This document shows, piece by piece, positions 7,767 to 16,287 of a DNA stretch of 64,000 nucleotides. The stretch is taken from contig NZ_LT629969.1 in NCBI RefSeq assembly GCF_900104665.1, forward strand, positions 777,716-841,715. Reading direction: 5' to 3'. The notes under the pieces are model-generated. The model was not told the origin of the DNA and searched no databases. It saw only the letters and a list, made by a program, of their open reading frames with translations. The first letter of the stretch is position 1, and every line of letters starts with the position of its first letter. The translations under genes and the position numbers were made by a program. This DNA is from Traorella massiliensis. Lineage in GTDB: Bacteria > Bacillota_I > Bacilli_A > Erysipelotrichales > Erysipelotrichaceae.

Positions 7767-8489
7767 TGTCACTTCACCCACGGCTTCCAGCATACCAAGA
7801 CACTTGTCTCCAACCACCAATTTAACCCCATCCAAACCACGGCCGCGGAGCCACTGAAAGAAATTGACCCAACTGGCCTTGTCTTCTTTCATACCCTCGG
7901 CTGCACCAAGAACCTCGCGGTAGCCATCCTCGTTGACCGCAATGGCTACCAGAATGGCTACATTTTCAAACTCTCCACCCCAGTTGCGGCGTAGGTAGAT
8001 TCCATCCACATAAACATACGGATACCGTCCGCTTTGCAGATGGCGGTTCCGCCAATCTTCAATGTGGACATACGCTTTCTTGTTCAGCTCACTGATGGTA
8101 GAGGGAGAGACCTTGCTACTCCAGAGGGCCTCGGTGATGTCCTCCACACGCCGGACGGATACGCCGGCCAGGTACATCTCAATGAGAGCCTCTTCCACGC
8201 TGCTCTCCCGGCGGCGATACCGCTCGATGATGGCAGTCTCAAAGGAGATTCCCTTGAGCTTAGGCACCTTGAGAGTGACATCCCCAGAAGGGGTGGTGAG
8301 GTTGCGGCTATAGTGGCCGCTGCGGTAGCCCTGTCGCTGCTCGTTACGCTCGTACCAGGCCGCCTGGGTTAGTTTCTCCGCTTCGCCCTCCAGTAGCTCG
8401 TTGAGCGTTTCCTCTACGCTGCCTCGCACCAGCTCCTTGAGCTGCCCCTTGATTACTTCCTCGTTTAGCTGTACAATCTTCTCGGACAT
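7767..8489 (-). pseudogene. IS256 family transposase, 3'-truncated
   Basis: The first 235 or so residues of an IS256/Mutator-type transposase (family length about 400): an N-terminal DNA-binding region (MSEKIVQLNEEVIKGQL...), the GYRSGHYSRNLTTPSGDVTLKVPKL segment, and the first catalytic Asp in YVYVDGIYLRRNWGG (about residue 160). Homology ends at MLEAVGEV; the following residues come from antisense IS1202-like sequence. The second Asp and the catalytic Glu are therefore absent or incomplete. The GC content is well above that of the AT-rich DNA to its left. The 5' end with its terminal repeat is present near 8555. Confidence 0.85.
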
Positions 8490-8555
8490 GGTTTGCTGTC
8501 TCCTTTCGAATGGTGTGTCGCGACTTCATTCTACCAGAGATCTGCAAACCATGTC
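8485..8555 (-). promoter_or_regulatory. Inverted repeat able to sequester the IS256 transposase start codon
   Basis: GACATGGTTTGC at 8485-8496, which contains the minus-strand start codon (8487-8489), is perfectly complementary to GCAAACCATGTC at 8544-8555. A transcript entering from outside the element would carry both arms and fold the ATG into a 12-bp stem. A transcript starting inside would lack the outer arm. This is the logic known from IS10 and IS50 for blocking translation from read-through RNA. Confidence 0.6.
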
Positions 8556-8730
8556 TTTTTATTTGCTTTTTAATTTGCGAAATTTATTGTACCTTATCTA
8601 TTTCACTGCAGTAGAAAGTGTGGTATGATTGTAACGAAAGATGCAGCAGGTGCGCGAAGCATCTTGGCATAGTACACGGTACGTGGGCAAATGATATGAG
8701 TGCAGTATACTCATGCCATATGGAGGAGCA

Positions 8731-11064
8731 ATGGAGAGAAGGAAAACGCAGGCTATGGCGTCGCATAGCGCCATGTTTTTATTGCTGAGTATTTTTACAT
8801 TTGTGTTTCTTGGTTCGGAATATCTATATGTCAATATGGTCTCCCGCATTGTCGAGGAAAGCCAGACGGTCATTGCACAAAATTATGCGCTGGGCGTCAA
8901 TGCCCTTGGATTTCTTATATACCCGCTGATAAACCGCGCTGTCCGCGAGAGGAACAAGACGATCCTTATATTTTCCCTATCGTTCCTCTCCATTATCTGC
9001 ATATTTTTGATCCAACAGCACATCTCGTTTTCCGTCACGCTTGCGGCAGGCGTGGTTCTGTTTCTGTTGCTGGGCGTTTTTGGCGGCTCCGTTCATTATC
9101 TGGCTGCCTGCACGATCCGGACAGAACGTATAGCCAGCCTGGTGGGAATCTCCTATGCGGCCGGCATCCTGCTGCAGTACGCAAACAACAATTTGGTGAA
9201 CATAGAGATCGCGGAGGCCGCGGTACTCTCTGTTTCCCTTGCGGTACTGAGTGTTTTGATCATGCGCACACGCCGTATCCACAAAGAAGCACTCGCCTCG
9301 GATGAGACGGCGCCGCTCCGAACCGCGCTTCGCCCCGATGAAACGTCCAGAAAGAAAATACCGGCGGGACTGCTCCTGGTCCTTCTGGTGGCCCTGATGG
9401 CCTGCGTATTCAGCACATTGGATAACGCGATCACCCTGGGCCATGCGGCGGGCACGATGGACATCGGGCAATGGCCCCGTATGCTGCTTGCCCTGAGCGG
9501 CCTGGCTGCCGGTTTCCTCTTTGATATCCGGAAAAGAAAATATATGGCGCTGATGATGTACTGCGTGATGGTGCTCTCGGTGCTGTGTGTGATTGTTCTC
9601 CGGTGGGGCGGGCCATTCCTGACCGGAGTAGCGGTCGCCTATGTGGCCTCCGGATTTTTTGTCGTGTTTTTTACCACCAGTTTTTTGGAGCTTGCTGCCT
9701 GTATGCGCCTGCCGGATATCTGGGCCGGCATGGGACGGGCGGTGAATAATCTCGTGGCGGCGCTGATTACCAACGGCTCGGTGACGCTGCTCCTTGCCGG
9801 CAGGAGTATTACGCTGATCGTCCTCATGCTCGTGCTGTTTGTCGCGGCCAGCATCCTGACGTTTGCCTACACTGTCAAAGTCCATGCCGTATTGGCGCCG
9901 CCCCCGGCTCCGGCGGCGGGCTACACGCCGAAGGAAAAGTTCTCTTCCTTTGCCAGCCTCTATTCATTGACTGACCGCGAGCGGGATGTGCTGCAGTATT
10001 TACTGGTCTCGGACGGCAGCGTGCAGGATATCGCGCAGCAGATGTCCCTTTCCCGGTCTGTGCTGTATCGCCATATCAGCAGCCTGAATGAAAAGACCGG
10101 AACCCAGAGCCGGATCGGCCTGCTGCAGTTCTATTATGAGTGGATGTCGGAGAACAAGGGCGTTACCCCTGAAAAAAGCCGGATTTCAAGGCGTGAGACA
10201 AATGTACCCCCTGTCATTCGAAAAAAACGATGTAAAATAAAAAAAGAGACAAATGTAACCTTATATTTTAAGGCCATCTATGCTACGCTTTCCACAGATA
10301 CTGGCGCAGCATCCCGGCCTACGACAAACCGCGTCAGGATCTCCTGGCGCGGTTTTTTGCGTCCACCCCGTCCGCAGCGGTGTGGGACGCTCAGGTCAGG
10401 CAGTCGCTGTATAGGTCAGATAACATCGGAGCCTGCCCCATCTTCCCAGGAACCCGCGGTGTCGATCACGGAAACGGCGGCCAGGACTGTGGATTTGGAA
10501 CTGTATGAAACCCCAGATTTCAGCATCCAGATTCCCAAGGGCTGGACGGTCACCAGCGGTGGTAAAGGGATGTATCACTCCATCCGGATTCAGGACCCCG
10601 CTGAGCCCCTCAATCAGATGTTCGTTCTCTTGAAGGCGGATATCCTGCTCCACAGTCAGGAGGGAAAGGACGCCTGGACCTATTATTCCGGCGTGACCGG
10701 TATGCCTGATATGCAGATATTTGCCCAGGCTCCCGTGCTGTCCAGCCCATCTACAGAGAATTTTTATCAGATCTTCCCGCAGTACGCCGACTTTGCCGCC
10801 CAATATGGCCCCGGCTATGCCGGCTATACCTTCCCCCAGTTTGAGGCCTTCACTGTGACCGAGCGTTTCCCGTCCACCGGCAGCCTGAGCGCCTACGCGC
10901 TGGGCGATGAGCTGCTGCGGGCCACCTTCACCGAAGACGGCAGAGAGGGAGAGGGGATGTTTGCCGCGTCGGTCGTGGATTTTGGCAGTGTTCCCATCGC
11001 GGCCGGCCCGCCGGTAGGCTACCAGCTCCCCCCAGGCGGACGGCGGGTATTATATGGCGTATAA
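8731..11064 (+). CDS. MFS-like membrane LuxR-family regulator, frame running into a downstream remnant
   Basis: From the ATG at 8731 (GGAGGAG box) come about 385 residues with roughly 12 hydrophobic segments, then a LuxR/GerE-type helix-turn-helix (LYSLTDRERDVLQYLLVSDGSVQDIAQQ..., about residues 408-465). This architecture, a transporter-like sensor joined to a LuxR domain, is common in Eggerthellaceae and some Clostridia, where it controls neighbouring metabolic genes. The natural protein should end near 10150 (after FYYEWMSENKG). Here the frame remains open through a promoter-like region, a strong terminator (10326-10358) and a decayed secreted-protein gene up to 11064, so the last 300 or so residues are probably not part of the ancestral product. 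High GC marks it as foreign to this genome. Confidence 0.7.
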   Translation: MERRKTQAMASHSAMFLLLSIFTFVFLGSEYLYVNMVSRIVEESQTVIAQNYALGVNALGFLIYPLINRAVRERNKTILIFSLSFLSIICIFLIQQHISFSVTLAAGVVLFLLLGVFGGSVHYLAACTIRTERIASLVGISYAAGILLQYANNNLVNIEIAEAAVLSVSLAVLSVLIMRTRRIHKEALASDETAPLRTALRPDETSRKKIPAGLLLVLLVALMACVFSTLDNAITLGHAAGTMDIGQWPRMLLALSGLAAGFLFDIRKRKYMALMMYCVMVLSVLCVIVLRWGGPFLTGVAVAYVASGFFVVFFTTSFLELAACMRLPDIWAGMGRAVNNLVAALITNGSVTLLLAGRSITLIVLMLVLFVAASILTFAYTVKVHAVLAPPPAPAAGYTPKEKFSSFASLYSLTDRERDVLQYLLVSDGSVQDIAQQMSLSRSVLYRHISSLNEKTGTQSRIGLLQFYYEWMSENKGVTPEKSRISRRETNVPPVIRKKRCKIKKETNVTLYFKAIYATLSTDTGAASRPTTNRVRISWRGFLRPPRPQRCGTLRSGSRCIGQITSEPAPSSQEPAVSITETAARTVDLELYETPDFSIQIPKGWTVTSGGKGMYHSIRIQDPAEPLNQMFVLLKADILLHSQEGKDAWTYYSGVTGMPDMQIFAQAPVLSSPSTENFYQIFPQYADFAAQYGPGYAGYTFPQFEAFTVTERFPSTGSLSAYALGDELLRATFTEDGREGEGMFAASVVDFGSVPIAAGPPVGYQLPPGGRRVLYGV
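10195..10257 (+). promoter_or_regulatory. Two 12-bp direct repeats flanking a possible promoter
   Basis: GAGACAAATGTA occurs at 10195-10206 and again at 10246-10257, 51 bases apart, just after the LuxR helix-turn-helix. Between them a CTGTCA-16-TAAAAT promoter-like pair can be drawn. The repeats may be operator half-sites for the regulator or its relatives. The same bases are read through in the open frame, so a coding coincidence (ETNV twice) is the alternative. Confidence 0.35.
10326..10358 (+). terminator. Strong intrinsic terminator
   Basis: AAACCGCGTCAGGA pairs with TCCTGGCGCGGTTT (one G-U pair) across a two-base loop and is followed by a run of six T. It lies inside the continuous open frame that starts with the LuxR regulator, which argues that this frame is an accidental fusion. 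Confidence 0.8.
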
Positions 11065-11477
11065 CATCATGGCGGTCACATAACATCATGGCGGTCACAG
11101 CGGCCAAGGACACCTTCGTTGAGTGGGAGGGCATTTTGACCGAGAGCCTCGGCACACTGGAGTACTCGGAAAACTTTGTAAACGCCACCATCCAGGCGGG
11201 GCAGGAAGTGGTACAGCAGGCCATAGACTTCAGCCGAAATGCAAACGAGGTGCTGAACGGGATCATGTCTTCCTGGAAGGCGCGAGACACCAGCGTGGAC
11301 ATCCAGAGCCAGAAGCAGAGCGACGCCACATTGGGATATGAGCGCGTTTACGACACGGAAACAGGTGATATCTACCGGGCGGAGAACGGCTGGAGCGACA
11401 GCTATTCTGGGGAGCGCTATCAGCCGGTGACGGAAGACGAGATGTACGTACAGCCCATCAGCGGCTATATTGAGTGA
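10440..11477 (+). pseudogene. Decayed gene for a secreted or membrane-linked hypothetical protein
   Basis: Two frames together encode one protein: TVDLELYETPDFSIQIPKGW... to about 11030, then MAVTAAKDTFVEWEGILTESLG... to 11477. The amino-terminal part with IPKGWTVTSGG resembles PsbP-like/DcrB-type domains that bear IPxGW motifs, but I cannot assign a family with confidence. Two lesions separate the halves: a run of six C near 11028-11034 that needs one fewer base to restore frame, and a 19-bp tandem duplication at 11061-11098 that adds a stop. The start and signal peptide are not recognisable. GC content is high and matches the LuxR gene upstream. Confidence 0.6.
11061..11098 (+). repeat. 19-bp tandem duplication disrupting a gene
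   Basis: Bases 11061-11079 (ATAACATCATGGCGGTCAC) are repeated exactly at 11080-11098. Because 19 is not a multiple of three, the second copy shifts the frame and creates a TAA. Removing one copy yields a continuous reading frame AYNIMAVTAAKD into the downstream part. Confidence 0.85.
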
Positions 11478-11537
11478 AAACTGCCCTGCTTACAACGACA
11501 GGTAGCTGCATTTTTTTAACGAACAGGAGGAGCGTGA

Positions 11538-11921
11538 ATGAATTATAGTATCTCGAAGATCATCCCATATGTCCGTCGGTATGTGCTCCTTGGAATTTAT
11601 GACGTGCTGGACGGCGAAGGAGTGCCTTATCAAAAGAAAGAGGACACGGTCGTGGCCAAAGCGGAGGTATACGGCAATCTCAGCACCTTTTCTATCTCTG
11701 CCGAGGAGCAAGAGATGGGGACCGAGCTGAAGGTCACCATGCTGCAGTCCTGCGTGGGATTGTCTGAGCAGGGAAAATAGAGGGCCATGACCGCTGTGAT
11801 GGATCGAATCGTACAATATCTGGAAAACGAGCTTTTGATGAATAATCGCGCTGCTATAATAATGCCGCAGAAGGAGACCTACTATGAAAAGTCAATAGAA
11901 AATATTAGAAATTTTCGGTAG
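11538..11921 (+). pseudogene. Hypothetical protein interrupted by an amber codon
   Basis: AGGAGGAGCGTGA precedes an ATG at 11538. Eighty residues (MNYSISKIIPYVRRYV...GLSEQGK) end at a TAG, but the same frame continues with plausible helical sequence (RAMTAVMDRIVQYLENELL) to a second TAG at 11919-11921 next to the IS110 end. This looks like a small helix-rich protein split by a CAG-to-TAG change. I do not recognise the family. If the short form is made, it is an 80-residue acidic protein. The gene follows the decayed secreted-protein gene by 60 bases and shares its GC content. Confidence 0.5.
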
Positions 11922-11935
11922 TAAGAGTAACCATG

Positions 11936-11960
11936 ACAAAAATTCCTAACGATGTAGGAT
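11936..11960 (-). terminator. Terminator-like hairpin after the IS110 transposase
   Basis: On the minus strand TCCTA, a six-base loop and TAGGA are followed by ATTTTTG. It sits just after the stop of the leftward IS110 transposase. An A/T-rich flank on the other side would let it work weakly in both directions. Confidence 0.45.
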
Positions 11961-11985
11961 TTTTTGAAAAATTGTTGATATCTGA

Positions 11986-13170
11986 CTAATCTAAATTGAA
12001 TGATTCATTTGATTTGATCAGTTTGAATATCACTCTCACTAATTTGCCTGCACAATGCCCAAGTGCGGCATAGTGAGACTTTCCTTCACTTGTCTTTTTA
12101 AGATAATAATTCATAAAAGTTTTATTATTCTTGCAGACATTGTAGGAAGCCCAAATGAGCGTATAACGAAGCAGAGAATTGCCTCGCTTTGACATTCGTG
12201 ATTTTGAGGCATGCCATTTCCCTGATTGGCGGACGACAGGATCCAAACCTGCATAGGCTAGGACTTTACTTGGTGAATCAAAATTGTTAAGATTATTAGT
12301 GACAGATAGAATGACTGAGATTTCCAAATGACCAAGTCCCGTAATGGGCTTCAATGGAGTATCAAAGTTATTCACAAATGCTTCGAGCTGTTTATCGATA
12401 GAAGCAATCTGTTCATCATAAAGTTCGATTTGATTCACAGCCATTTGGGCTTGAAGAGCGAAGGAGTGACTGGGGATACCGATGGATTCCCCTGCGATCT
12501 TCTTCAGCTCTAGTGCCTTATCTTTCTTATAACGACCGTGGGAAGCCTTTATAAGAAGTCTGGTAAGAACATCAATTCGGACTTTTTTAATGGATTGAGG
12601 CAAAGGGTATTCCTTGATCAGTGCATAAGAAGTGTTGATGTGCAGGTTGTTTTTAAAAAAAGGGGCTAATTCAGGAAAGATACGGTTCATATAGGATACG
12701 AGCTGAATCTTCGCTTTGGTTCTCATCTTGGTCAGATTTCTGCGGGAACAGCAGAGGGAATAGATTTCAGAGAAAGTTTCGTCGCGATGTAAAGTGTTTT
12801 TCTGTTCTTCCTTGTAAAGAGCAGAACAAATAAGCAGAGCATCGATGGAATCGGTCTTGGTATTGCGAATGTTGGCATTACGTAAAGAACTCGTTACCAA
12901 GGGATTGATTACTTTAAAAAATAAATTGTTTGATACAAGAAAATGAATGAAGTTATCAGCATAATGGGCAGTAGATTCAAAGCCGATAATTAGTTTTTCA
13001 GATTCTTGTAGAAAAGATAAGATTGAACCCAGAAACAAATCGAAACCAGATTTTGAGTTTTGAAAAGGAAAAGGTTCAATCAGGATTACACCGTGCTGAT
13101 CAGTCATCGCAGCATAGTGAGTTTCTTTGGCGATATCCACGCCGACAAATAGAGTCATAAAAAAGACCAC
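11986..13170 (-). CDS. IS110 family transposase (DEDD recombinase)
   Basis: A full-length 394-residue IS110-type recombinase. The N-terminal RuvC-like DEDD domain starts with VGVDIAKETHYAAM (first Asp near residue 10), and has GFESTAHYADNF (Glu near 64) and NTKTDSIDALLI (DxxDA, about 105-110). The C-terminal Transposase_20 domain (about 270-360) contains ITGLGHLEISVILS and AYAGLDPVVRQSGK followed by SKRGNSLLRYTLIWAS, which carries the catalytic serine region of the family. No frameshift or stop is present, so it may be active. It stands between a decayed gene and the mscS-like gene. Its AT-rich composition contrasts with the GC-rich DNA on the left. Confidence 0.92.
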   Translation of the reverse strand: MVFFMTLFVGVDIAKETHYAAMTDQHGVILIEPFPFQNSKSGFDLFLGSILSFLQESEKLIIGFESTAHYADNFIHFLVSNNLFFKVINPLVTSSLRNANIRNTKTDSIDALLICSALYKEEQKNTLHRDETFSEIYSLCCSRRNLTKMRTKAKIQLVSYMNRIFPELAPFFKNNLHINTSYALIKEYPLPQSIKKVRIDVLTRLLIKASHGRYKKDKALELKKIAGESIGIPSHSFALQAQMAVNQIELYDEQIASIDKQLEAFVNNFDTPLKPITGLGHLEISVILSVTNNLNNFDSPSKVLAYAGLDPVVRQSGKWHASKSRMSKRGNSLLRYTLIWASYNVCKNNKTFMNYYLKKTSEGKSHYAALGHCAGKLVRVIFKLIKSNESFNLD

Positions 13171-13371
13171 CTTTCTAAATTACCTGTGATAGTAATTCCA
13201 CGGTGATCTATTCTCATAACCTTGCGTGAGATAAGTATTCAAAGACACATCCAACTAATCAAAGATAAAATAGGCCGTGGCAATAGTCTCCTTAGAGTAG
13301 TCAAGCTACATGATATATAAAGAGAACACAGGCTATTTATATCATACTATAGATGACTAGAAAGGAAAACG
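13171..13371 (-). ncRNA. Candidate IS110 bridge RNA region (non-coding left end)
   Basis: About 200 bases directly upstream of the IS110 transposase contain no gene but several complementary stretches. IS110-group elements are known to encode, in the non-coding end upstream of the transposase, a structured bridge RNA that pairs with both target and donor DNA. Position, length and element completeness fit this. The exact RNA ends, the guide loops and the element boundary (somewhere about 13340-13390) cannot be fixed by eye. Confidence 0.5.
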
Positions 13372-13416
13372 ATGATTACTACCTTCAAGGTATGTAATTA
13401 TCATACAAGGATAAAT

Positions 13417-14304
13417 ATGGATAAGAAACGTGCAGGAGTAATAAAGCTTTTGATCTTGGCAGTGGTACTAGTCGCTGCGATAATTACCGGTTTTTTAACT
13501 GGGGCAATACAACCAGATGCGCTTGCTTCCAGTTGGGCGTTTAGTGCCGATGTGTTGCTGCGCCTTGTTATCATGATGGCAGGGGTACTGTTCGTGGAAT
13601 ACCTGGTAGAGCTTATCTTGGGATATTGCAAGCCAGAGGCACATCGTGCCCGGTCGGTGATTACAATTATCCGCAGCCTGTTGAAATACGCAGCTGCCAT
13701 CGTTATACTCTGTTGGGGCCTGACGATCATTGGAGTAAATATTACGGTGGTATTGGCCAGCGTAGGGGTACTGACGTTGATCGTTGGGTTCAGTGCAGAG
13801 AGTCTTATTGCTGATCTTGTAACTGGCCTATTTATGCTCTTTGAAAATCAATACAACGTGGGAGACATTGTGGAGATAGGGGGATTTCGTGGGACAGTGA
13901 CCGATATTGGCATTCGCACGACATCAATTACCGATGCCAGCGAGAACATCAAAGTCATCAATAACTCGGATATGCGCAACATTTTAAATCGATCTGATCG
14001 CGTCTCAAAGTCTATTTGCGATATACCTATTCCCTACAAGACCGACTTGGAAGACTTGGAGGCAGCTCTTCCAGGGCTGCTTGATGAGATCTACAAAGCA
14101 CATAGTGATGCAATGAAAGCGGAGCCTGTCTACTTGGGTGTGCAAAGTCTGGCCGGCAGCGCTGTTATACTGCGTTTTTGTGTGGATGTGAGAGAGGAAG
14201 ATATCTACTCAGCAACCCGAATCCTCAATCGAGAGCTGTTGCTAGGCTTCCGTCGGCTGGGAGTGGAGTGCCCCTTCCCGCAGTTGGATGTTCACAGCAG
14301 ATAG
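13417..14304 (+). CDS. MscS family mechanosensitive ion channel
   Basis: A 295-residue small-conductance mechanosensitive channel protein that should release solutes on hypo-osmotic shock. Three to four membrane segments (about residues 8-30, 38-60, 78-100 and 105-130) are followed by the MscS pore-lining and beta domain with the typical GFSAESLIADLVTGLFMLFENQYNVGD and VGDIVEIGGFRGTVTDIGIRTT pattern, then an alpha/beta C-terminal vestibule. The ATG at 13417 has AAGG at a seven-base spacing; an upstream in-frame ATG at 13372 lacks a site. It begins right after the IS110 end, so its original promoter may have been replaced. Four bases separate it from the next gene, suggesting co-transcription. 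Confidence 0.88.
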   Translation: MDKKRAGVIKLLILAVVLVAAIITGFLTGAIQPDALASSWAFSADVLLRLVIMMAGVLFVEYLVELILGYCKPEAHRARSVITIIRSLLKYAAAIVILCWGLTIIGVNITVVLASVGVLTLIVGFSAESLIADLVTGLFMLFENQYNVGDIVEIGGFRGTVTDIGIRTTSITDASENIKVINNSDMRNILNRSDRVSKSICDIPIPYKTDLEDLEAALPGLLDEIYKAHSDAMKAEPVYLGVQSLAGSAVILRFCVDVREEDIYSATRILNRELLLGFRRLGVECPFPQLDVHSR

Positions 14305-14307
14305 GCT

Positions 14308-15411
14308 ATGAAAAGGAAAGATGTGCGGCATGAGCCGCCTTTAGAGCATAAGCTTCCGTCAGAGGATACTTTACCTGAACAATTTCCTCTGCCAGAGGAG
14401 TATATGATCCCGCCGGAACCTTCTCCTGGACCAGAACGCGCACCGTTACCTCCTGAGTTTCACAGCAGCGGAAAAAACAATTCGTTTAGGATGAAGCGCA
14501 AGAACATATGGCGTATGGCAACTATGTTGTTCTCGCTGATATTGTTGGCCGTTGCGGTGTATGAGGCCGGATTGCCAGAAGCTGGAGATATGACCTCTTC
14601 TATCCCACCCGACGATGCAACGCAAGTACAGCCTAATGATAATTCTATGCAGGTTCCGCCATCAGCAGAGGAACTGCCCCCAGAGCCTAAAGAGGAAAGC
14701 TCCATTTACACCGCTACCATAGGCAGCTCTTACGGCCTGATCGATGTGACCCTGGCGGATCCTGAGACCATTTCATCGGCCAAGATCACCATGTTCGATC
14801 AGATTTCAGGAGAAACATACTATGAAGACCAATTTGGCGCCGGTATTCCCCAGGAGGATATTAAGACCGGGCATTATAGCACTACATATTATAATTATGT
14901 ACCGGATTTTGAAGCCTACTGGGCGGCCAACGGCGAGGGCGCTTTCCCTGACTTTGCGTTCACACTGACCATCGAGCGGACAGACGGAGAAAGCGAGGAA
15001 TACGCGTCCGAGCATATGGGAGACGGCCCGAGCTCCATATCCGTGCGGTACGAAAAGGATGCCGGCGCGGTGAAGGTCCGGCTGTATAACTTGCTGGGCG
15101 AGGATTTCATCCCCGTGGTTTGCGGCGCGCCGGAAGACGCTGCGGGCGAGACGGTCAGCGTGACGGTGTTCGTGGACGGCCAGCCCATCCCACAGGAAAA
15201 CTACACGGTTGCGGATGAAACAGAGGAAAGCCAGGTGTCCCATATGGATACTCCGGATGAGGTGGAGACTGTCACAGATTATATCCGAGTGATCACCGCC
15301 ACACTGCCGCAGCCCATTTCCGCCGATGCCAAGGTGACTGTCGCGCTGGATATGGAGTTGAACGGGCACCGGTTTACCTACAAAAAACCGATTATAGATC
15401 CGCTGGTCTGA
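14308..15411 (+). CDS. Hypothetical single-pass membrane protein with proline-rich N-terminus
   Basis: A 367-residue protein of unknown family. The first 55 residues are proline- and glutamate-rich (PPLEHKLPSED..., PPEPSPGPER) and probably cytoplasmic. One hydrophobic segment (about 72-88, ATMLFSLILLAVAVYEAG) would anchor it. The rest, outside the cell, begins with a Pro/Asp-rich linker and continues as beta-rich sequence with acidic patches. This resembles uncharacterised surface proteins of Clostridia that sit next to SLH-domain genes, as here. It starts three bases after mscS and ends about 35 bases before an SLH gene remnant. An internal start at the Met before KRKNIW (14491) is an alternative. 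Confidence 0.65.
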   Translation: MKRKDVRHEPPLEHKLPSEDTLPEQFPLPEEYMIPPEPSPGPERAPLPPEFHSSGKNNSFRMKRKNIWRMATMLFSLILLAVAVYEAGLPEAGDMTSSIPPDDATQVQPNDNSMQVPPSAEELPPEPKEESSIYTATIGSSYGLIDVTLADPETISSAKITMFDQISGETYYEDQFGAGIPQEDIKTGHYSTTYYNYVPDFEAYWAANGEGAFPDFAFTLTIERTDGESEEYASEHMGDGPSSISVRYEKDAGAVKVRLYNLLGEDFIPVVCGAPEDAAGETVSVTVFVDGQPIPQENYTVADETEESQVSHMDTPDEVETVTDYIRVITATLPQPISADAKVTVALDMELNGHRFTYKKPIIDPLV

Positions 15412-15445
15412 CACTGAAATTGACAGAAAGGAAGGAGTGGAGAAA

Positions 15446-16287
15446 ATGGTAAAAAAATGGGGCAGGAAGCTGCTATCCCTGGCCCTCGCATTGGTACTTG
15501 CCCTGGCAATGTCCGTGACGGCCTTCGCCTTCAGCGATACCCGGGGGCACTGGGCGGAGGAAACCATACGCGCCATGACGGAAAAGGGCTATCTCAGCGG
15601 CTATCCGGATGGCACCTTCGGGCCGGACAACACAATCAGCCGGGCGGAGTTCATGAGGATCTTGACCTCCATGTATGGCCTGACGGAACGGTCAGACGCT
15701 TATATCCTTTGAACAGACGTCCGCTCTGACGCATGGTACGCCCCCTGTATGGGAGCCGGTCTGCTGCTGCCGCTGTATCCGGGGCATTACATCTATCCGG
15801 AGGAGCCTCTGACCCGGCTGGATGCGGCCTACGCCATCCTCATGCCCCATGACATCGAATTTGACTATGAGAGCACCTCGGTCCAGTCCATGGGCGACTA
15901 TGCCGGATACGCCGGCGACGCGGACGTGTGCGCCGTAATCTCCACGGCGCTGGACAGGGGCATCATGAAGGGAACGGGCAGCGGCTTCGCGCCTTACGAA
16001 TACATGACCCGGGCGAGCTGTGCACCCTGCTCAGCCGGCTGAATCCTGAGGAAGCCGACGTGGAAAAGCTTAACGGCATCATTGACGGCCTGATCGACGA
16101 TGTGGCCGCCAGCGCGCCTGCCCAGGGGGTGCAGGGCACTGTGGAGGGCTATTCCGAGGAGTATGAGCAGGCGCTCTTTGAGATGGTGAACACGGCACGG
16201 ACGGAGAACGGACTTCCCGCGTTGTCCTGGAGCAACGCCCTGGCCGGCATTGCCCGAAACCATGGCGCGGACATGATCCGCCCTGAA
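15446..16287 (+). pseudogene. SLH-domain / CAP-domain surface protein, broken
   Basis: A signal peptide (MVKKWGRKLLSLALALVLAL...AFA) is followed by an S-layer homology repeat (FSDTRGHWAEETIRAMTEKGYLSGYPDGTF), a degenerate second repeat, and the beginning of a CAP/SCP domain (EYEQALFEMVNTARTENGLPALSWSNALAGIARNHGADM). In the intact family the SLH repeats bind the wall and the CAP domain is extracellular. Three lesions are visible: an in-frame TGA at 15710-15712, loss of one G near 16011 that shifts frame, and truncation of the CAP domain at about 16287 where relaxase sequence begins. GGAG precedes the ATG at 15446. It is certainly not functional as a whole. Confidence 0.8.

Noticed and set aside
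8977-9885. A 302-codon open frame antisense to the MFS-LuxR gene
   Set aside because: It is rich in Gln, His and Arg, has no family resemblance or ribosome binding site, and is the mirror of a well-supported coding frame in GC-rich DNA.
11778-11780. In-frame TAG as a possible pyrrolysine codon
   Set aside because: Neighbouring genes in the same GC-rich block are all decayed, and nothing suggests amber suppression.
14806-15576. A 256-codon antisense frame over the membrane protein and SLH genes
   Set aside because: Composition is shadow-like; the plus-strand frames have a signal peptide, membrane helix and SLH repeat.
15710-15712. In-frame TGA as a possible selenocysteine or recoded stop
   Set aside because: The same gene also has a frameshift and a truncation, so decay is the simpler explanation, and no recoding hairpin is evident.
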